Shown: positions 42,512 to 48,841, counted from the stretch's first letter. The stretch is DNA of 52,184 nt from a virus (IMGVR_UViG_3300027749_000149:1-52184); one strand, 5' to 3'. Notes: generated by a model from the letters alone, not told the origin. Translations and numbers: made by a program.

Positions 42512-43595
42512 CAGGCGACTCCTGGTTCGAGGCAATGTGGGGGCCCAAGCTGAGCAGCAAGTCGCGGTCTTTTTTCAGCAGGCCCCTTTGAATCTGGTCC
42601 CAGTAGAACTGGAGCTGGTTCCAGCCTGAGGCAGGCTGACCGGCCCGGGGGCCGTACTTCATGATCGGATCGTCCGGGAACGGAGTAAGGGCACCCGGGA
42701 AGAAGTTCTTCAGGTCGAGATTTGGGGTTCTCTGCACCGGCCGCATCGGGTTCTCAAGCATTCGGTCGAACATGTGGCCCCACTCATCCGGCTCGATCGG
42801 GATTTCCCCGGTGAGGCCGTAGTTGAGCGCCCGAGTCAGGCCCATGTCAGCGGTGATCTCGTTGATGTCGTTCTTGTGGCCAAGCTGGCCATACATCTGC
42901 ATCCGCTGACCGGCCAGTGGATTCTCGCCGGACTGCTTCCAGGCACGATCGATGCTCTTTTCGATCGTGCCCCGCCGACCGTCCGAGGTAAAGGCCATAG
43001 GGTCCCCGTTGTAGAGCTTCGAGTTCAGCCGCGTTCCTGAGAAGAACTTCGACGGAAAGTTCCCGGAGTGAAATGCCTCGTGGCCCAAGACTCCCATGAG
43101 CGGGAACCCAGGCTCTTGCATGTGCATGCCCTGGGGGTTGGCCTCGATGAGGTTCAGCCACGGCATGAATCCGCCGTTGTGGGTCGTGTCTCCGATCACC
43201 GTGTAGAGCGGTTCCTGGAAGTGCATGTCCCGTTCATGGGGAGACATCCCGTCCGAGACCATCGGGTGGGAACCCGCGTCGAGAAGCGACTGCCTGATCG
43301 GGTCCCACTCGTCGCCGTACTGGTCATAGGCGAAGTCATCGAAAGTGGTGCGGGCGATCTTCGCGGCACCCGGGTCACCTGTTCCGCCGTCCTCTTGGAT
43401 CGATGAATAGTCTTCGAGTGGATAGAAACCATTCCCATCTGGCTGCCGGTGCTGTTTGGCATACTCGTAGGCATTGCCGAGCTGAAACCTGCCACTCTGC
43501 ATCGACATGCGGGCGGAAGGCTGCGGAGGGAGCGGAGCGGTTGGAGCACGCACCGGCCGGGACAGCTTCCGGGCAACCTGATTCGGGAACGCCAT
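42495..43595 (-). CDS. Late protein with HExxH metalloprotease motif, 366 aa
   Basis: The ATG at 43595 follows CAGGAG, in the leader of putative promoter copy 3. The first 60 residues are Pro- and Gln-rich. A zinc-protease motif, GVLGHEAFHSGNF, lies at residues 168-180 (His172, Glu173, His176). A later acidic segment, NDINEITADMG, about 65 residues on, could supply the third ligand, as in gluzincin-type enzymes. The protein is the first gene of the late unit. It may cut scaffold or other virion proteins, or the motif may be degenerate; activity is not proven. Confidence 0.65.
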   Translation of the reverse strand: MAFPNQVARKLSRPVRAPTAPLPPQPSARMSMQSGRFQLGNAYEYAKQHRQPDGNGFYPLEDYSSIQEDGGTGDPGAAKIARTTFDDFAYDQYGDEWDPIRQSLLDAGSHPMVSDGMSPHERDMHFQEPLYTVIGDTTHNGGFMPWLNLIEANPQGMHMQEPGFPLMGVLGHEAFHSGNFPSKFFSGTRLNSKLYNGDPMAFTSDGRRGTIEKSIDRAWKQSGENPLAGQRMQMYGQLGHKNDINEITADMGLTRALNYGLTGEIPIEPDEWGHMFDRMLENPMRPVQRTPNLDLKNFFPGALTPFPDDPIMKYGPRAGQPASGWNQLQFYWDQIQRGLLKKDRDLLLSLGPHIASNQESPDAPAV

Positions 43596-43611
43596 GAGGT
43601 GATCTCCTGTT

Positions 43612-43635
43612 CCCGTATTTATGTCGCCACGAAGC
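43612..43635 (-). promoter_or_regulatory. Putative phage RNA-polymerase promoter, copy 3
   Basis: The minus strand reads CGTGGCGACATAAATACGGG, sharing GTGGCGACATAAATA with copies 1 and 2 apart from one base. The start site would be at the GGG, 18 bases upstream of the HExxH gene's ATG. It begins the left-directed late transcription. Confidence 0.65.
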
Positions 43636-44090
43636 ATCGGTGTCGCAGGGGCCAATGCTTGCTGAAGGCTGGGTTCTGGGAGTTTCGCCGTGCTGGTGAA
43701 CACCTGTCCACGCCCCTGTTGAAAACGGGAAAAAAATGAGGAGGTGAACGTGACTAGGGACCAGCATCGCCCGGGGGGGCGCGGGTGGGCCCCCTGATCC
43801 GCGGGATCGATCGCCCGAAGGTCTTGCTACGCAAGGACTTAGGTCTGCCATCATACGTTGACGGACCGGGCCAGACATGGAAAAACACCCTGTTTTGACG
43901 ACCTTCACCCCCCCCGATCGATCGATCGTGGCACCCTGGGCGGGGGCGCGCAGAACTGCGGGCGGATGCGTGCGGTGCTCCGCGTGCGTGTGCGTGATCG
44001 CGTCGTGTGATCGCGTGCGCCCAGGCCACTTCGTGGAAGGCCACGGGGTTTCAGTGTCGGTTCGCTTCACCACCCCACGGAGTCAGTGCC
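43636..44090. other. Gene-free divergent control region
   Basis: These 455 bases separate the minus-strand late arm from the plus-strand arm. I find no convincing gene. A 15-codon frame at 43750-43797 (GTG start, GAGGAGG before it) could be a leader peptide. The stretch has G-rich runs near 43772 and 43790, an imperfect palindrome CTTGC-tac-GCAAG near 43835, and several GATCGATC repeats, and it merges with the first copy of the intergenic module (from 43916). It is a reasonable place for early promoters or a replication origin, but no sigma70 promoter stands out. Confidence 0.5.
43916..44059 (+). repeat. Intergenic repeat module R1 (divergent copy)
   Basis: It contains CGATCGATCGATCG, a run of GTGTGCGTG-type sequence, then CCAC-TTC-GTGG followed by AAGGCCACGGGGTTTC. 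The stem pairs CCAC with GTGG, where the other copies have CCCC with GGGG, a compensatory change that supports a real RNA hairpin. It lies about 30 bases before the first plus-strand gene. Confidence 0.7.
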
Positions 44091-44378
44091 ATGTGTGCTC
44101 GTCGTCGCCTTCAGGCTTTCCTTGCCAGCAACCACCCGGACGCAGTTCTCCGCCTGCGGAAGCACCGGAGGTTTGCAGGCTACATGGCCACGCTGGAGAT
44201 CCCGACCCCGGAGGGGTCACTGCTCGTGGAGTCTGGCTGTTCGACCAAGCCTTCGGATTGCTACCGGGACATCCTGACCTCCCTTCGGGAGGATGAGGCC
44301 ATGTTCGGGGGGTTCGAGCGTGAGGAGGCTCGTTTCCAGTCCTACCTCGAAGAGGTAGCTCAGCAGGAAGTCGCCTGA
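44091..44378 (+). CDS. Small plus-arm protein, 95 aa
   Basis: The product begins MCARRRLQAFLASNHPDAVL and continues ATLEIPTPEGSLLVESGCST, with an acidic helical end (EEARFQSYLEEVAQQEV). The ATG at 44091 is preferred to upstream starts, because GGAG lies nine bases before it. The basic start and acidic end do not fit any family I know. It is the first gene of the plus-strand arm and follows repeat module R1 directly, so it may be produced early in infection. Confidence 0.65.
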   Translation: MCARRRLQAFLASNHPDAVLRLRKHRRFAGYMATLEIPTPEGSLLVESGCSTKPSDCYRDILTSLREDEAMFGGFEREEARFQSYLEEVAQQEVA

Positions 44379-44449
44379 TCGATCGGTCGCCCGGAGGGGT
44401 CGCGTGTGTGCGGCCCCTTCGGGGTAGGCCACGGGTTTTCAGTGTCGCC
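44378..44449 (+). repeat. Intergenic repeat module R2
   Basis: It begins at the stop of the 95-aa gene with GATCGATCGGTCG and CGTGTGTGCG, then GGCCCCTTCGGGGTAGGCC and ACGGGTTTTC. The hairpin pairs CCCC with GGGG around TTC, and an outer GGCC with GGCC. It lies upstream of the 144-aa gene and shares its order of parts with R1, R3, R4 and R5. Confidence 0.75.
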
Positions 44450-44504
44450 GTCGGTTGTTGCCGATGGTCGTTCGGTTCGGTTCTCTCACGCAAAGGTTTC
44501 TCAC

Positions 44505-44939
44505 ATGGCTGCTACTCTCGACATGGTCAAGCTGATGGGTCTCCCGGTCGCTGCTCTGGAGGGCATGAAGACCGTCTTCGACGGTGACAACCTCAAGCTG
44601 ATCGAGGCCGCTCTGGCGGTCCACACGGCGAAGCCGGGCAAGGCCAAGAAGGCCGCTCCTCCGAAGGAGGAGGAGGAGGCCACGTTCATCCCGGAGAAGG
44701 CTCCCAAGGCCAAGGCCGCTCCGGCCAAGCCTGTCGCTCCCCCCGCTCCGCCGAAGGTCTACGTCCAGAGGGTCGAGGTCTACAGGGGCCGGGCCCGCAT
44801 CAAGGGTGGCATCTGCAAGGAGCAGATTCGCAACGTGATCGCCCAACTCCAAGCCTTGGAGTCTCACCCGTCGATCCTGACCTACGCTGAGTGTCAGGTC
44901 CAGTTCCCTTGGGACAAGGCTGCGAACCAGCCCGCCTGA
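44505..44939 (+). CDS. Protein with Lys/Ala/Pro linker, 144 aa
   Basis: The ATG at 44505 has AAAGG about eight bases upstream. The product begins MAATLDMVKLMGLPVAALEG and has a short helical domain (residues 1-45), a Lys/Ala/Pro/Glu linker (about 45-85) and a C-terminal domain (VYVQRVEVYRGRARIKGGIC) that looks like a small nucleic-acid binding or beta domain. The linker layout is common in host-interaction or DNA-binding phage proteins. Strong terminator T1 lies downstream. No family is recognised. Confidence 0.7.
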   Translation: MAATLDMVKLMGLPVAALEGMKTVFDGDNLKLIEAALAVHTAKPGKAKKAAPPKEEEEATFIPEKAPKAKAAPAKPVAPPAPPKVYVQRVEVYRGRARIKGGICKEQIRNVIAQLQALESHPSILTYAECQVQFPWDKAANQPA

Positions 44940-44964
44940 CCCCTTCGGGGATCGCAGTCTCTGA

Positions 44965-45007
44965 CCCCCCAGTCACTGGAGAAATCCGGTGGCTGGGGGG
45001 TTTTTTT
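44965..45007 (+). terminator. Rho-independent terminator T1
   Basis: CCCCCCAG at the start pairs with CTGGGGGG at 44993-45000, and inner pairs extend the stem to about 15 bp, including wobbles, around the loop AGAAAT. Seven T residues follow (45001-45007). This is a strong intrinsic terminator for the first plus-strand cassette. Confidence 0.9.
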
Positions 45008-45039
45008 GTTGACCTACCCCCCTAACAGAAGGTGAAGAA

Positions 45040-45312
45040 ATGGCCCATACACCTGGACCGTGGACTGTCAGCGGCAACGAAATCAATGTCAAAGACAAGG
45101 ATGGTGACTTCGTTGCCACCACTCTGAAGTATGACGAGGCCGTTGGCACTCAACAGGACTACGACAACGCCAAGCTCATCGCAGCAGCACCAGACCTGCT
45201 GGCTGCCCTCGAATCCATGATCCAGCTTGTGGAACAGGACTATTCGGGATTCGACGCCATCGATCAATGGCAGAAGGCTGTCGGTGCCGTGAATAAAGCA
45301 AAGAATCTGTGA
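45040..45312 (+). CDS. Small conserved-type phage protein (IAAAPDLLAAL), 90 aa
   Basis: The product begins MAHTPGPWTVSGNEINVKDK and contains NAKLIAAAPDLLAALESM, a pattern very common in phage and prophage proteins of unknown role, where HTPGPW opens the protein and NAxLIAAAPxLL ends the core. It ends with a short helix (QKAVGAVNKAKNL). AGAAGGTG lies before the ATG. It follows terminator T1, so it begins the second plus-strand cassette. Confidence 0.85.
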   Translation: MAHTPGPWTVSGNEINVKDKDGDFVATTLKYDEAVGTQQDYDNAKLIAAAPDLLAALESMIQLVEQDYSGFDAIDQWQKAVGAVNKAKNL

Positions 45313-45353
45313 TCGTCTATTGCCCTATCCCACCCTTTTTCGGAGTCAGTCTC

Positions 45354-45590
45354 ATGATTTCACCGCGTGTCGATGCCTTGCAGAGCCTTCGGGAGTATGC
45401 ACAGGAGACCTACCCCGAAGGGGGCTACTCGATCGAGACTCAAGTCGTCAGGCCGGGACAGTACTGCGTGGCCTTCTGGGTCTTTGGAGAGGCCGACCAC
45501 GGCGAGGATGACAAGGTCCACTACTCCCCGGTCTGCAAGACCATCCTGGAGGCTGCTGAAAGCATTCGGGAGGAGCTTTGCTGCGTGTGA
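45354..45590 (+). CDS. Small acidic protein, 78 aa
   Basis: The ATG at 45354 has GGAG nine bases upstream; a longer frame to 45309 is not needed. The product reads MISPRVDALQSLREYAQETY, then a beta-like core (GQYCVAFWVFGEADH) and a short helix (TILEAAESIREELCCV) with two terminal Cys. It is part of the small-gene cassette between T1 and T2 and ends at repeat module R3. The function is unknown. Confidence 0.7.
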   Translation: MISPRVDALQSLREYAQETYPEGGYSIETQVVRPGQYCVAFWVFGEADHGEDDKVHYSPVCKTILEAAESIREELCCV

Positions 45591-45640
45591 TCGATCCCCC
45601 GTGTGCCCGCTGCCCCTTCGGGGTGGGCCACGGGGTTTTG
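45588..45640 (+). repeat. Intergenic repeat module R3
   Basis: It starts at the stop codon with TGATCGATCCCC and GTGTGCCCGC, then CCCCTTCGGGG and TGGGCCACGGGGTTTTGG. The arrangement matches R2, R4 and R5. It lies about 45 bases before the 54-aa gene. Confidence 0.75.
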
Positions 45641-45681
45641 GCGGCGACGACGGTGGTTCCCCATCAACCCAAAGGTGCCCC

Positions 45682-45846
45682 ATGCCAGATCCCGTGTTTG
45701 ACAGTGTCGAGCAGCTTTTGGAAGTGGCCTCGGAGGAAGGACTGCTCACCGAAGTGGTGGTGTTTGCCCTCCGGGCGATGAAAGAAAACCCTGAACTGGC
45801 AGTCGAGGATGCCATGGCCGATGGCTTTTACGAGTGGGTCAAGTGA
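45682..45846 (+). CDS. Small acidic protein, 54 aa
   Basis: From the ATG at 45682, preceded by AAAGGTG, it reads MPDPVFDSVEQLLEVASEEG and ends EDAMADGFYEWVK. It is helical and acidic. Longer frames begin in the upstream gene and are shadows. It belongs to the second plus-strand cassette. The function is unknown; its size and charge suit a host-interaction peptide. Confidence 0.65.
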   Translation: MPDPVFDSVEQLLEVASEEGLLTEVVVFALRAMKENPELAVEDAMADGFYEWVK

Positions 45847-45858
45847 ATCAGTCTTAGT

Positions 45859-45900
45859 TGTTTCCCTATCCATTTCCACAGGAGAGTTTCATGTCTGTCA
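45859..45900 (+). promoter_or_regulatory. Shared translation start element, copy 1
   Basis: The leader TGTTTCCCTATCCATTTCC followed by ACAGGAGAGTTTCATGTCTG is nearly repeated before the gene at 46155 and in part before that at 46469. It has a strong AGGAG seven bases from the ATG. The sequence is more than a ribosome site and may be bound by a phage or host factor. Confidence 0.6.
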
Positions 45901-46109
45901 AGATTGTTGGCCCGGATTCCCCGACTCCAATCCTGATCTCGCCGAAAGACGCAGCCAGATTGCTGTCGGTTTCGCCCCGCAAGCTGTGGTCAATGACGTT
46001 TGAAGAGACCCCAGGGATTCCGCACGTCAAGTTTGGAAGGTTGCTTCGATACAGCCCTTCTGACCTACAGAAATGGGTGGCTTCGCAGAAGGTTGTGGAG
46101 GGCAAGTAG
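45891..46109 (+). CDS. MerR/AlpA-type helix-turn-helix protein, 72 aa
   Basis: The ATG at 45891 has AGGAG seven bases upstream. The core DAARLLSVSPRKLWSMTF, then PHVKFGRLLRYSPSDLQ and KWVASQK, matches excisionase or AlpA-like winged helix-turn-helix domains. There, a helix-turn-helix is followed by a beta wing with VKFGR and an end helix. It probably binds DNA as a small regulator or recombination directionality factor. No integrase is visible in the window. It is a member of the second plus-strand cassette. Confidence 0.75.
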   Translation: MSVKIVGPDSPTPILISPKDAARLLSVSPRKLWSMTFEETPGIPHVKFGRLLRYSPSDLQKWVASQKVVEGK

Positions 46110-46121
46110 TTCGATCGATTT

Positions 46122-46164
46122 CTGTTTCCCTATCCCTTTCCCTAGGAGAGTTTCATGTCTGTCA
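46122..46164 (+). promoter_or_regulatory. Shared translation start element, copy 2
   Basis: CTGTTTCCCTATCCCTTTCC and then CTAGGAGAGTTTCATGTCTG repeat the leader found at 45859-45900, with only a few changes. The first two codons after ATG (TCT GTC) are also the same. It lies directly before the 71-aa gene. Confidence 0.6.
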
Positions 46165-46370
46165 ATCGTGGTCGGCCGATCCTTCGCATCTTTACCAGCA
46201 CCTTTACCCTCATGGTCAAGCACAGCAGGACTGATGCTTGGCAGTCCGTCGACAGTATCTCAGCGATCTCCAAGGTGGAGGCGCTGAAGGGGTTCCGTTC
46301 CCGGCGGGTCAAAGGTCTGGATTCCTTGGAGCGGAGCTTCTACCGATGGAAGGTCAAGACTGGCAGGTAG
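46155..46370 (+). CDS. Small basic protein, 71 aa
   Basis: The product begins MSVNRGRPILRIFTSTFTLM and has a basic second half (VEALKGFRSRRVKGLDSLER, then FYRWKVKTGR). A pI above 10 is expected, so it could bind nucleic acid. The start region copies that of the preceding gene, including the first two codons after ATG. The family is not recognised. Repeat module R4 follows. Confidence 0.65.
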   Translation: MSVNRGRPILRIFTSTFTLMVKHSRTDAWQSVDSISAISKVEALKGFRSRRVKGLDSLERSFYRWKVKTGR

Positions 46371-46425
46371 TTCGATCGATCGCACGCTCACGCTGCCCCT
46401 TCGGGGAGGGCCACGGGGTTTTTCC
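46370..46425 (+). repeat. Intergenic repeat module R4
   Basis: It starts in the stop codon with TTCGATCGATCGCACGCTCA, then CCCCTTCGGGG and AGGGCCACGGGGTTTTT. It lies 43 bases before the 77-aa gene. The order of parts is the same as in the other copies. Confidence 0.75.
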
Positions 46426-46454
46426 AGTGGCGACGGTTCGGTTTCACTTCGTTT

Positions 46455-46475
46455 CACAGGAGAGTTTCATGTCTT
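46455..46475 (+). promoter_or_regulatory. Shared translation start element, copy 3 (partial)
   Basis: CACAGGAGAGTTTCATGTCT repeats the ribosome site and first codon of copies 1 and 2, but the upstream Pyr-rich leader is different (GTTTCACTTCGTTTC). It sits directly before the 77-aa gene. Confidence 0.55.
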
Positions 46476-46702
46476 CATCGATGGTCAAGCAGCTTCGTCT
46501 AGCCTCCCGTGTCCTCGGCAGGCGTTCGGTCCTCAACACCCTTCAGGCCATTCGCCAGTCGGACCTGCTGGGTGGTGATGTTCATGCTGCCAACGAGATC
46601 TCTGACGTTCAAAGGGCGATCCGCCGTGTCATCAAGGTCACCCGTCAGCTCGACAACCTGATGGCTGTCCACAACTTCAAGCCAGGAAAGGAGGTGGCCT
46701 GA
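46469..46702 (+). CDS. Small basic helical protein, 77 aa
   Basis: From the ATG at 46469 it reads MSSSMVKQLRLASRVLGRRS and then DVQRAIRRVIKVTRQLDNLM. Most of it is amphipathic basic helix. The start is preferred for its AGGAG site; longer frames come from the upstream leader. It ends as TGATG with the next gene, so the two are coupled. No family is recognised; a DNA- or RNA-binding role is possible. Confidence 0.65.
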   Translation: MSSSMVKQLRLASRVLGRRSVLNTLQAIRQSDLLGGDVHAANEISDVQRAIRRVIKVTRQLDNLMAVHNFKPGKEVA

Positions 46703-46929
46703 TGGCACCAGTCTGCCAGTGCTGCGATCGAGGCTGTCCGATCCACTCCGGGAAGAGCGCCTGCGACAAGAAGGCTAGCACCGTGGCCGTCCGAATCGAC
46801 ATGGACAACGGGACTGGCATGGATACCGGCATGCCGATGTGCGAAGGCTGTGCTACCGACGCCATGGAGTCCGGTGTGTTTTCTCTGAGGCCATGGTTGC
46901 TGATGCACCACAGAAAGGCGGTGGTCTGA
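46702..46929 (+). CDS. Cys-rich small protein, 75 aa
   Basis: The product begins MAPVCQCCDRGCPIHSGKSA with Cys at residues 5, 7, 8 and 12, followed by CDKKASTVAVRIDMDNGTGM and MCEGCATDAM. Such Cys/His spacing suggests one or two zinc-binding knuckles. It is coupled to both neighbours through TGATG overlaps. No family is recognised; small zinc proteins in phage early regions often bind host factors or nucleic acid. Confidence 0.65.
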   Translation: MAPVCQCCDRGCPIHSGKSACDKKASTVAVRIDMDNGTGMDTGMPMCEGCATDAMESGVFSLRPWLLMHHRKAVV

Positions 46930-47354
46930 TGGATAAAGACAAAGTCTTCGGTGTCGCCCTTACCAAGAGCATCTGTCCATGCTGCTGTTCAACGACTGAC
47001 GATACCATCATCATGAACACCAGTCTTACGAAGAAATGGGCTGACAAGGTCAAGTCTCTTCATGGTCAAGTGACGGAGACTCAGTGGTGCAAGGATTGCC
47101 AGGCTGTCGTTGACGGTGGAGGCGTCTGGCTTATCGAGGTTGACCCAGACAAGTCCAAGAGCGAATCCAATGGCATGCTCAAAATCGAGAATGCTCATCG
47201 AACTGGCAGGGTTTGGGCTATCAGACGGGAGGCGGCGGAGAGAATCTTCAACCAGCCCCCAGAACCGATGGTGTTCATAGACCCGCAAGCGGCGGAGAAG
47301 ATCGGACTGCCTGACCACGGTGGAGGAGCTGATGGGCAAGACACCGCTTCGTGA
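46929..47354 (+). CDS. Zinc-binding-like protein, 141 aa
   Basis: The product begins MDKDKVFGVALTKSICPCCC, with a later WCKDCQAVVDGGGVW segment. CPCC and CKDC form a likely Cys4 zinc site split by about 45 residues. The second half (VWAIRREAAERIFNQPPEPM, VFIDPQAAEKIGLPD) resembles small phage proteins of unknown role. The ATG at 46929 overlaps the upstream stop (TGATG). The gene overlaps the next by 23 bases. Confidence 0.7.
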   Translation: MDKDKVFGVALTKSICPCCCSTTDDTIIMNTSLTKKWADKVKSLHGQVTETQWCKDCQAVVDGGGVWLIEVDPDKSKSESNGMLKIENAHRTGRVWAIRREAAERIFNQPPEPMVFIDPQAAEKIGLPDHGGGADGQDTAS

Positions 47355-47664
47355 AATGCGAGACCTTGTGAAGGGTCACAAGGAGTTTCTCGGCAACAAC
47401 GTCTACGGTAAGTGGTTCGACAAGTTGTACGTTGTGTATTCCTATGGAATGCACTGGCCAATGTTTCTTTATGACTCCCAATGTCGGGAGTGGTTCGAGA
47501 ACGAGGGCGAGTATTCGGCGACAACTAGCAGGCACAGGATGGCTACCCATCCCCACTGCGACACGAAGCTCAGGTCATGCCAGTGGATGAAGGATTGCAT
47601 CGACCATGGTGGGGAGGAGATGCTTGAACAAGAACGTCTTCTAGCTTCATTCCCCATGCTTTGA
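47332..47664 (+). CDS. Unrecognised aromatic-rich protein, 110 aa
   Basis: The ATG at 47332 is preferred because GGTGGAGGAG lies before it; a GTG at 47320 is the alternative. The product begins MGKTPLREMRDLVKGHKEFL and has an unusually aromatic middle (WFDKLYVVYSYGMHWPMFLY) with later Cys and His residues (HPHCDTKLRSCQWMKDCID). The Cys/His cluster could bind a metal. It is the last gene of the second cassette and precedes terminator T2. The function is unknown. Confidence 0.7.
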   Translation: MGKTPLREMRDLVKGHKEFLGNNVYGKWFDKLYVVYSYGMHWPMFLYDSQCREWFENEGEYSATTSRHRMATHPHCDTKLRSCQWMKDCIDHGGEEMLEQERLLASFPML

Positions 47665-47698
47665 CCAGACCGACTTAGACCTCACTGAGTCACCACGA

Positions 47699-47735
47699 CC
47701 CCTGCCATCCTTCACTGGGTGGCAGGGGTTTTTTT
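47699..47735 (+). terminator. Rho-independent terminator T2
   Basis: CCCCTGCCATCC pairs with GGGTGGCAGGGG around the loop TTCACT, a 12-bp stem with one wobble. Seven T residues follow (47729-47735). It closes the second plus-strand cassette. Confidence 0.9.
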
Positions 47736-47769
47736 GTTGCCCGACTTTCCACCACCAACAGGAGTTCCC

Positions 47770-48126
47770 ATGCCCACCACGATGCTGCGACCGACGAAGA
47801 CAGTCAGTCATGTCGAGATGATCGAAGTCCGCAAGGCCGATGCCGCTGCACGACTTGACTATCACCAAGACCGGCAGCTTCAGGCTCAGAACCTGCGGAA
47901 AGAGTTCGGATATCTGGGGGACGACGAGACCATCTTCGCCATGCACTGGCTGGCTGTCGCCTTCACCGCTGTCCCAAGTCTGGCCAAGTGGGCTGCCACC
48001 AAGACCGTCGATGGCCGGAAGCCCAGTCCGGTGCAGCTTCAGAAGCTGGCCTTCAAGTGGTTGCTCCAGCCAGTCTGTGCTGCTTCGAGGGGGAAGGTCT
48101 TCGGTGCCCTCACCGGAGCAGCGTGA
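47770..48126 (+). CDS. Unrecognised helical protein, 118 aa
   Basis: The ATG at 47770 has CAGGAG before it. The product begins MPTTMLRPTKTVSHVEMIEV and is largely helical (RLDYHQDRQLQAQNLRKEFG, AMHWLAVAFTAVPSLAKWAA). No family is recognised. It opens the third cassette and is followed immediately, without a gap, by a membrane protein gene. A role linked to the membrane is possible. Confidence 0.65.
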   Translation: MPTTMLRPTKTVSHVEMIEVRKADAAARLDYHQDRQLQAQNLRKEFGYLGDDETIFAMHWLAVAFTAVPSLAKWAATKTVDGRKPSPVQLQKLAFKWLLQPVCAASRGKVFGALTGAA

Positions 48127-48306
48127 ATGAGCGAGGCCGCCCTGATTGGTGGTCTTGCCTGCTTGATCTTGTACTCCCTCGGTCCATTGGTCTTTGGTGT
48201 GGCCATTGGATTCATTCTTGTTGCCTGTTTCCTAGCTCTAGTCCTCTACATCACTGGTCAGTTTTTCGTGTTGATTGGTTTCCTAGTTCGGTCCTTTCAC
48301 CCATAG
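48127..48306 (+). CDS. Small two-span membrane protein, 59 aa
   Basis: The frame begins MSEAALIGGLACLILYSLGP and continues LVFGVAIGFILVACFLALVL, then a second hydrophobic run ending ITGQFFVLIGFLVRSFHP. Two or three membrane passes are likely. It starts directly after the stop of the 118-aa gene, with CGGAG before it. Holin-like size and topology make it a lysis or superinfection-exclusion candidate, though its place in the plus-strand arm argues against a late role. Confidence 0.7.
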   Translation: MSEAALIGGLACLILYSLGPLVFGVAIGFILVACFLALVLYITGQFFVLIGFLVRSFHP

Positions 48307-48314
48307 AGAACATC

Positions 48315-48692
48315 ATGCCCAAGAACGAAACCGTCGATGAGTTTTCCGCCCTCATGGCAGACATCTGCAAGGACAACCCTGATGTGGTGGAGGCTGTCAA
48401 GCTGGCTGTCGAAGCTCCGGTGGCTGTCGCTACCCCGAAGCCTGCTGCCGACAAGGTCGATGCCAAGAAGCAGCGTGACCCCGTTGCCAAGACCCTGATC
48501 GATTTCCCCGGCTGTCCCTTCGAGTCCTCGGTGGCCGACGACAAGGGCTACCTGAACATGGGGTTCACCAAGTACAGCCGGGCCTTCCTCTACGAGGACA
48601 AGCTGGAGCAGGTGATTCGATTCTTCCAGCAGCATGGCGATGCCTACCTCGCCGTGGCCAAGGCCTCTGGACTGCGTAACCCCGGCAAGTGA
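48315..48692 (+). CDS. Unrecognised protein, 125 aa
   Basis: The ATG at 48315 is chosen as the first of a good frame after the membrane gene; the longer frame is a shadow. The product begins MPKNETVDEFSALMADICKD and has a Lys/Ala/Pro/Val linker (about 35-60). It ends with a compact region (GYLNMGFTKYSRAFLYEDKL, EQVIRFFQQHGDAYLAVA). The layout, helix then linker then small C-terminal domain, is like that of the 144-aa protein at 44505. Terminator T3 follows. Confidence 0.65.
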   Translation: MPKNETVDEFSALMADICKDNPDVVEAVKLAVEAPVAVATPKPAADKVDAKKQRDPVAKTLIDFPGCPFESSVADDKGYLNMGFTKYSRAFLYEDKLEQVIRFFQQHGDAYLAVAKASGLRNPGK

Positions 48693-48698
48693 CCACTG

Positions 48699-48740
48699 CC
48701 ACTGGGGTAGAGGAATGGATGCCTCTATCCCAGTGGTTTT
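48699..48740 (+). terminator. Rho-independent terminator T3
   Basis: CCACTGGGGTAGAGG pairs with CCTCTATCCCAGTGG, a 15-bp stem with one wobble, around an eight-base loop. It is followed by TTTTCTTTT. It closes the third plus-strand cassette. Confidence 0.85.
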
Positions 48741-48775
48741 CTTTTCCTTCCTTCCTTCAACCAATGAGGTGACTC

Positions 48776-48838
48776 GTGGACTGGTTTGACGACATCGTGG
48801 ATTTCATGAACACACATGCCTTTGATGAGGACGAGTGA
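48776..48838 (+). CDS. Possible 20-aa acidic peptide
   Basis: The GTG at 48776 has GAGGTGACTC before it and gives MDWFDDIVDFMNTHAFDEDE. It lies right after terminator T3 and just before the next gene start. The frame is short and weakly supported, but its charge and ribosome site make it more likely than chance. Confidence 0.4.
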   Translation: MDWFDDIVDFMNTHAFDEDE

Positions 48839-48841
48839 AGT

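Noticed and set aside
43750-43797. 15-codon leader peptide gene
   Set aside because: It has a good ribosome site but is too short and low-complexity to call as a gene; mentioned only in the region note.
44007-44378. Longer frames extending plus-arm genes upstream (for example from 44007, 44406, 45367, 46238 and 47988)
   Set aside because: They run through repeat modules or upstream genes and lack ribosome sites; internal ATGs with good sites are preferred.
45891-46109. Prophage interpretation based on the excisionase-like protein
   Set aside because: No integrase, attachment site or host flanks are seen; small helix-turn-helix proteins of this type are common in lytic phages.
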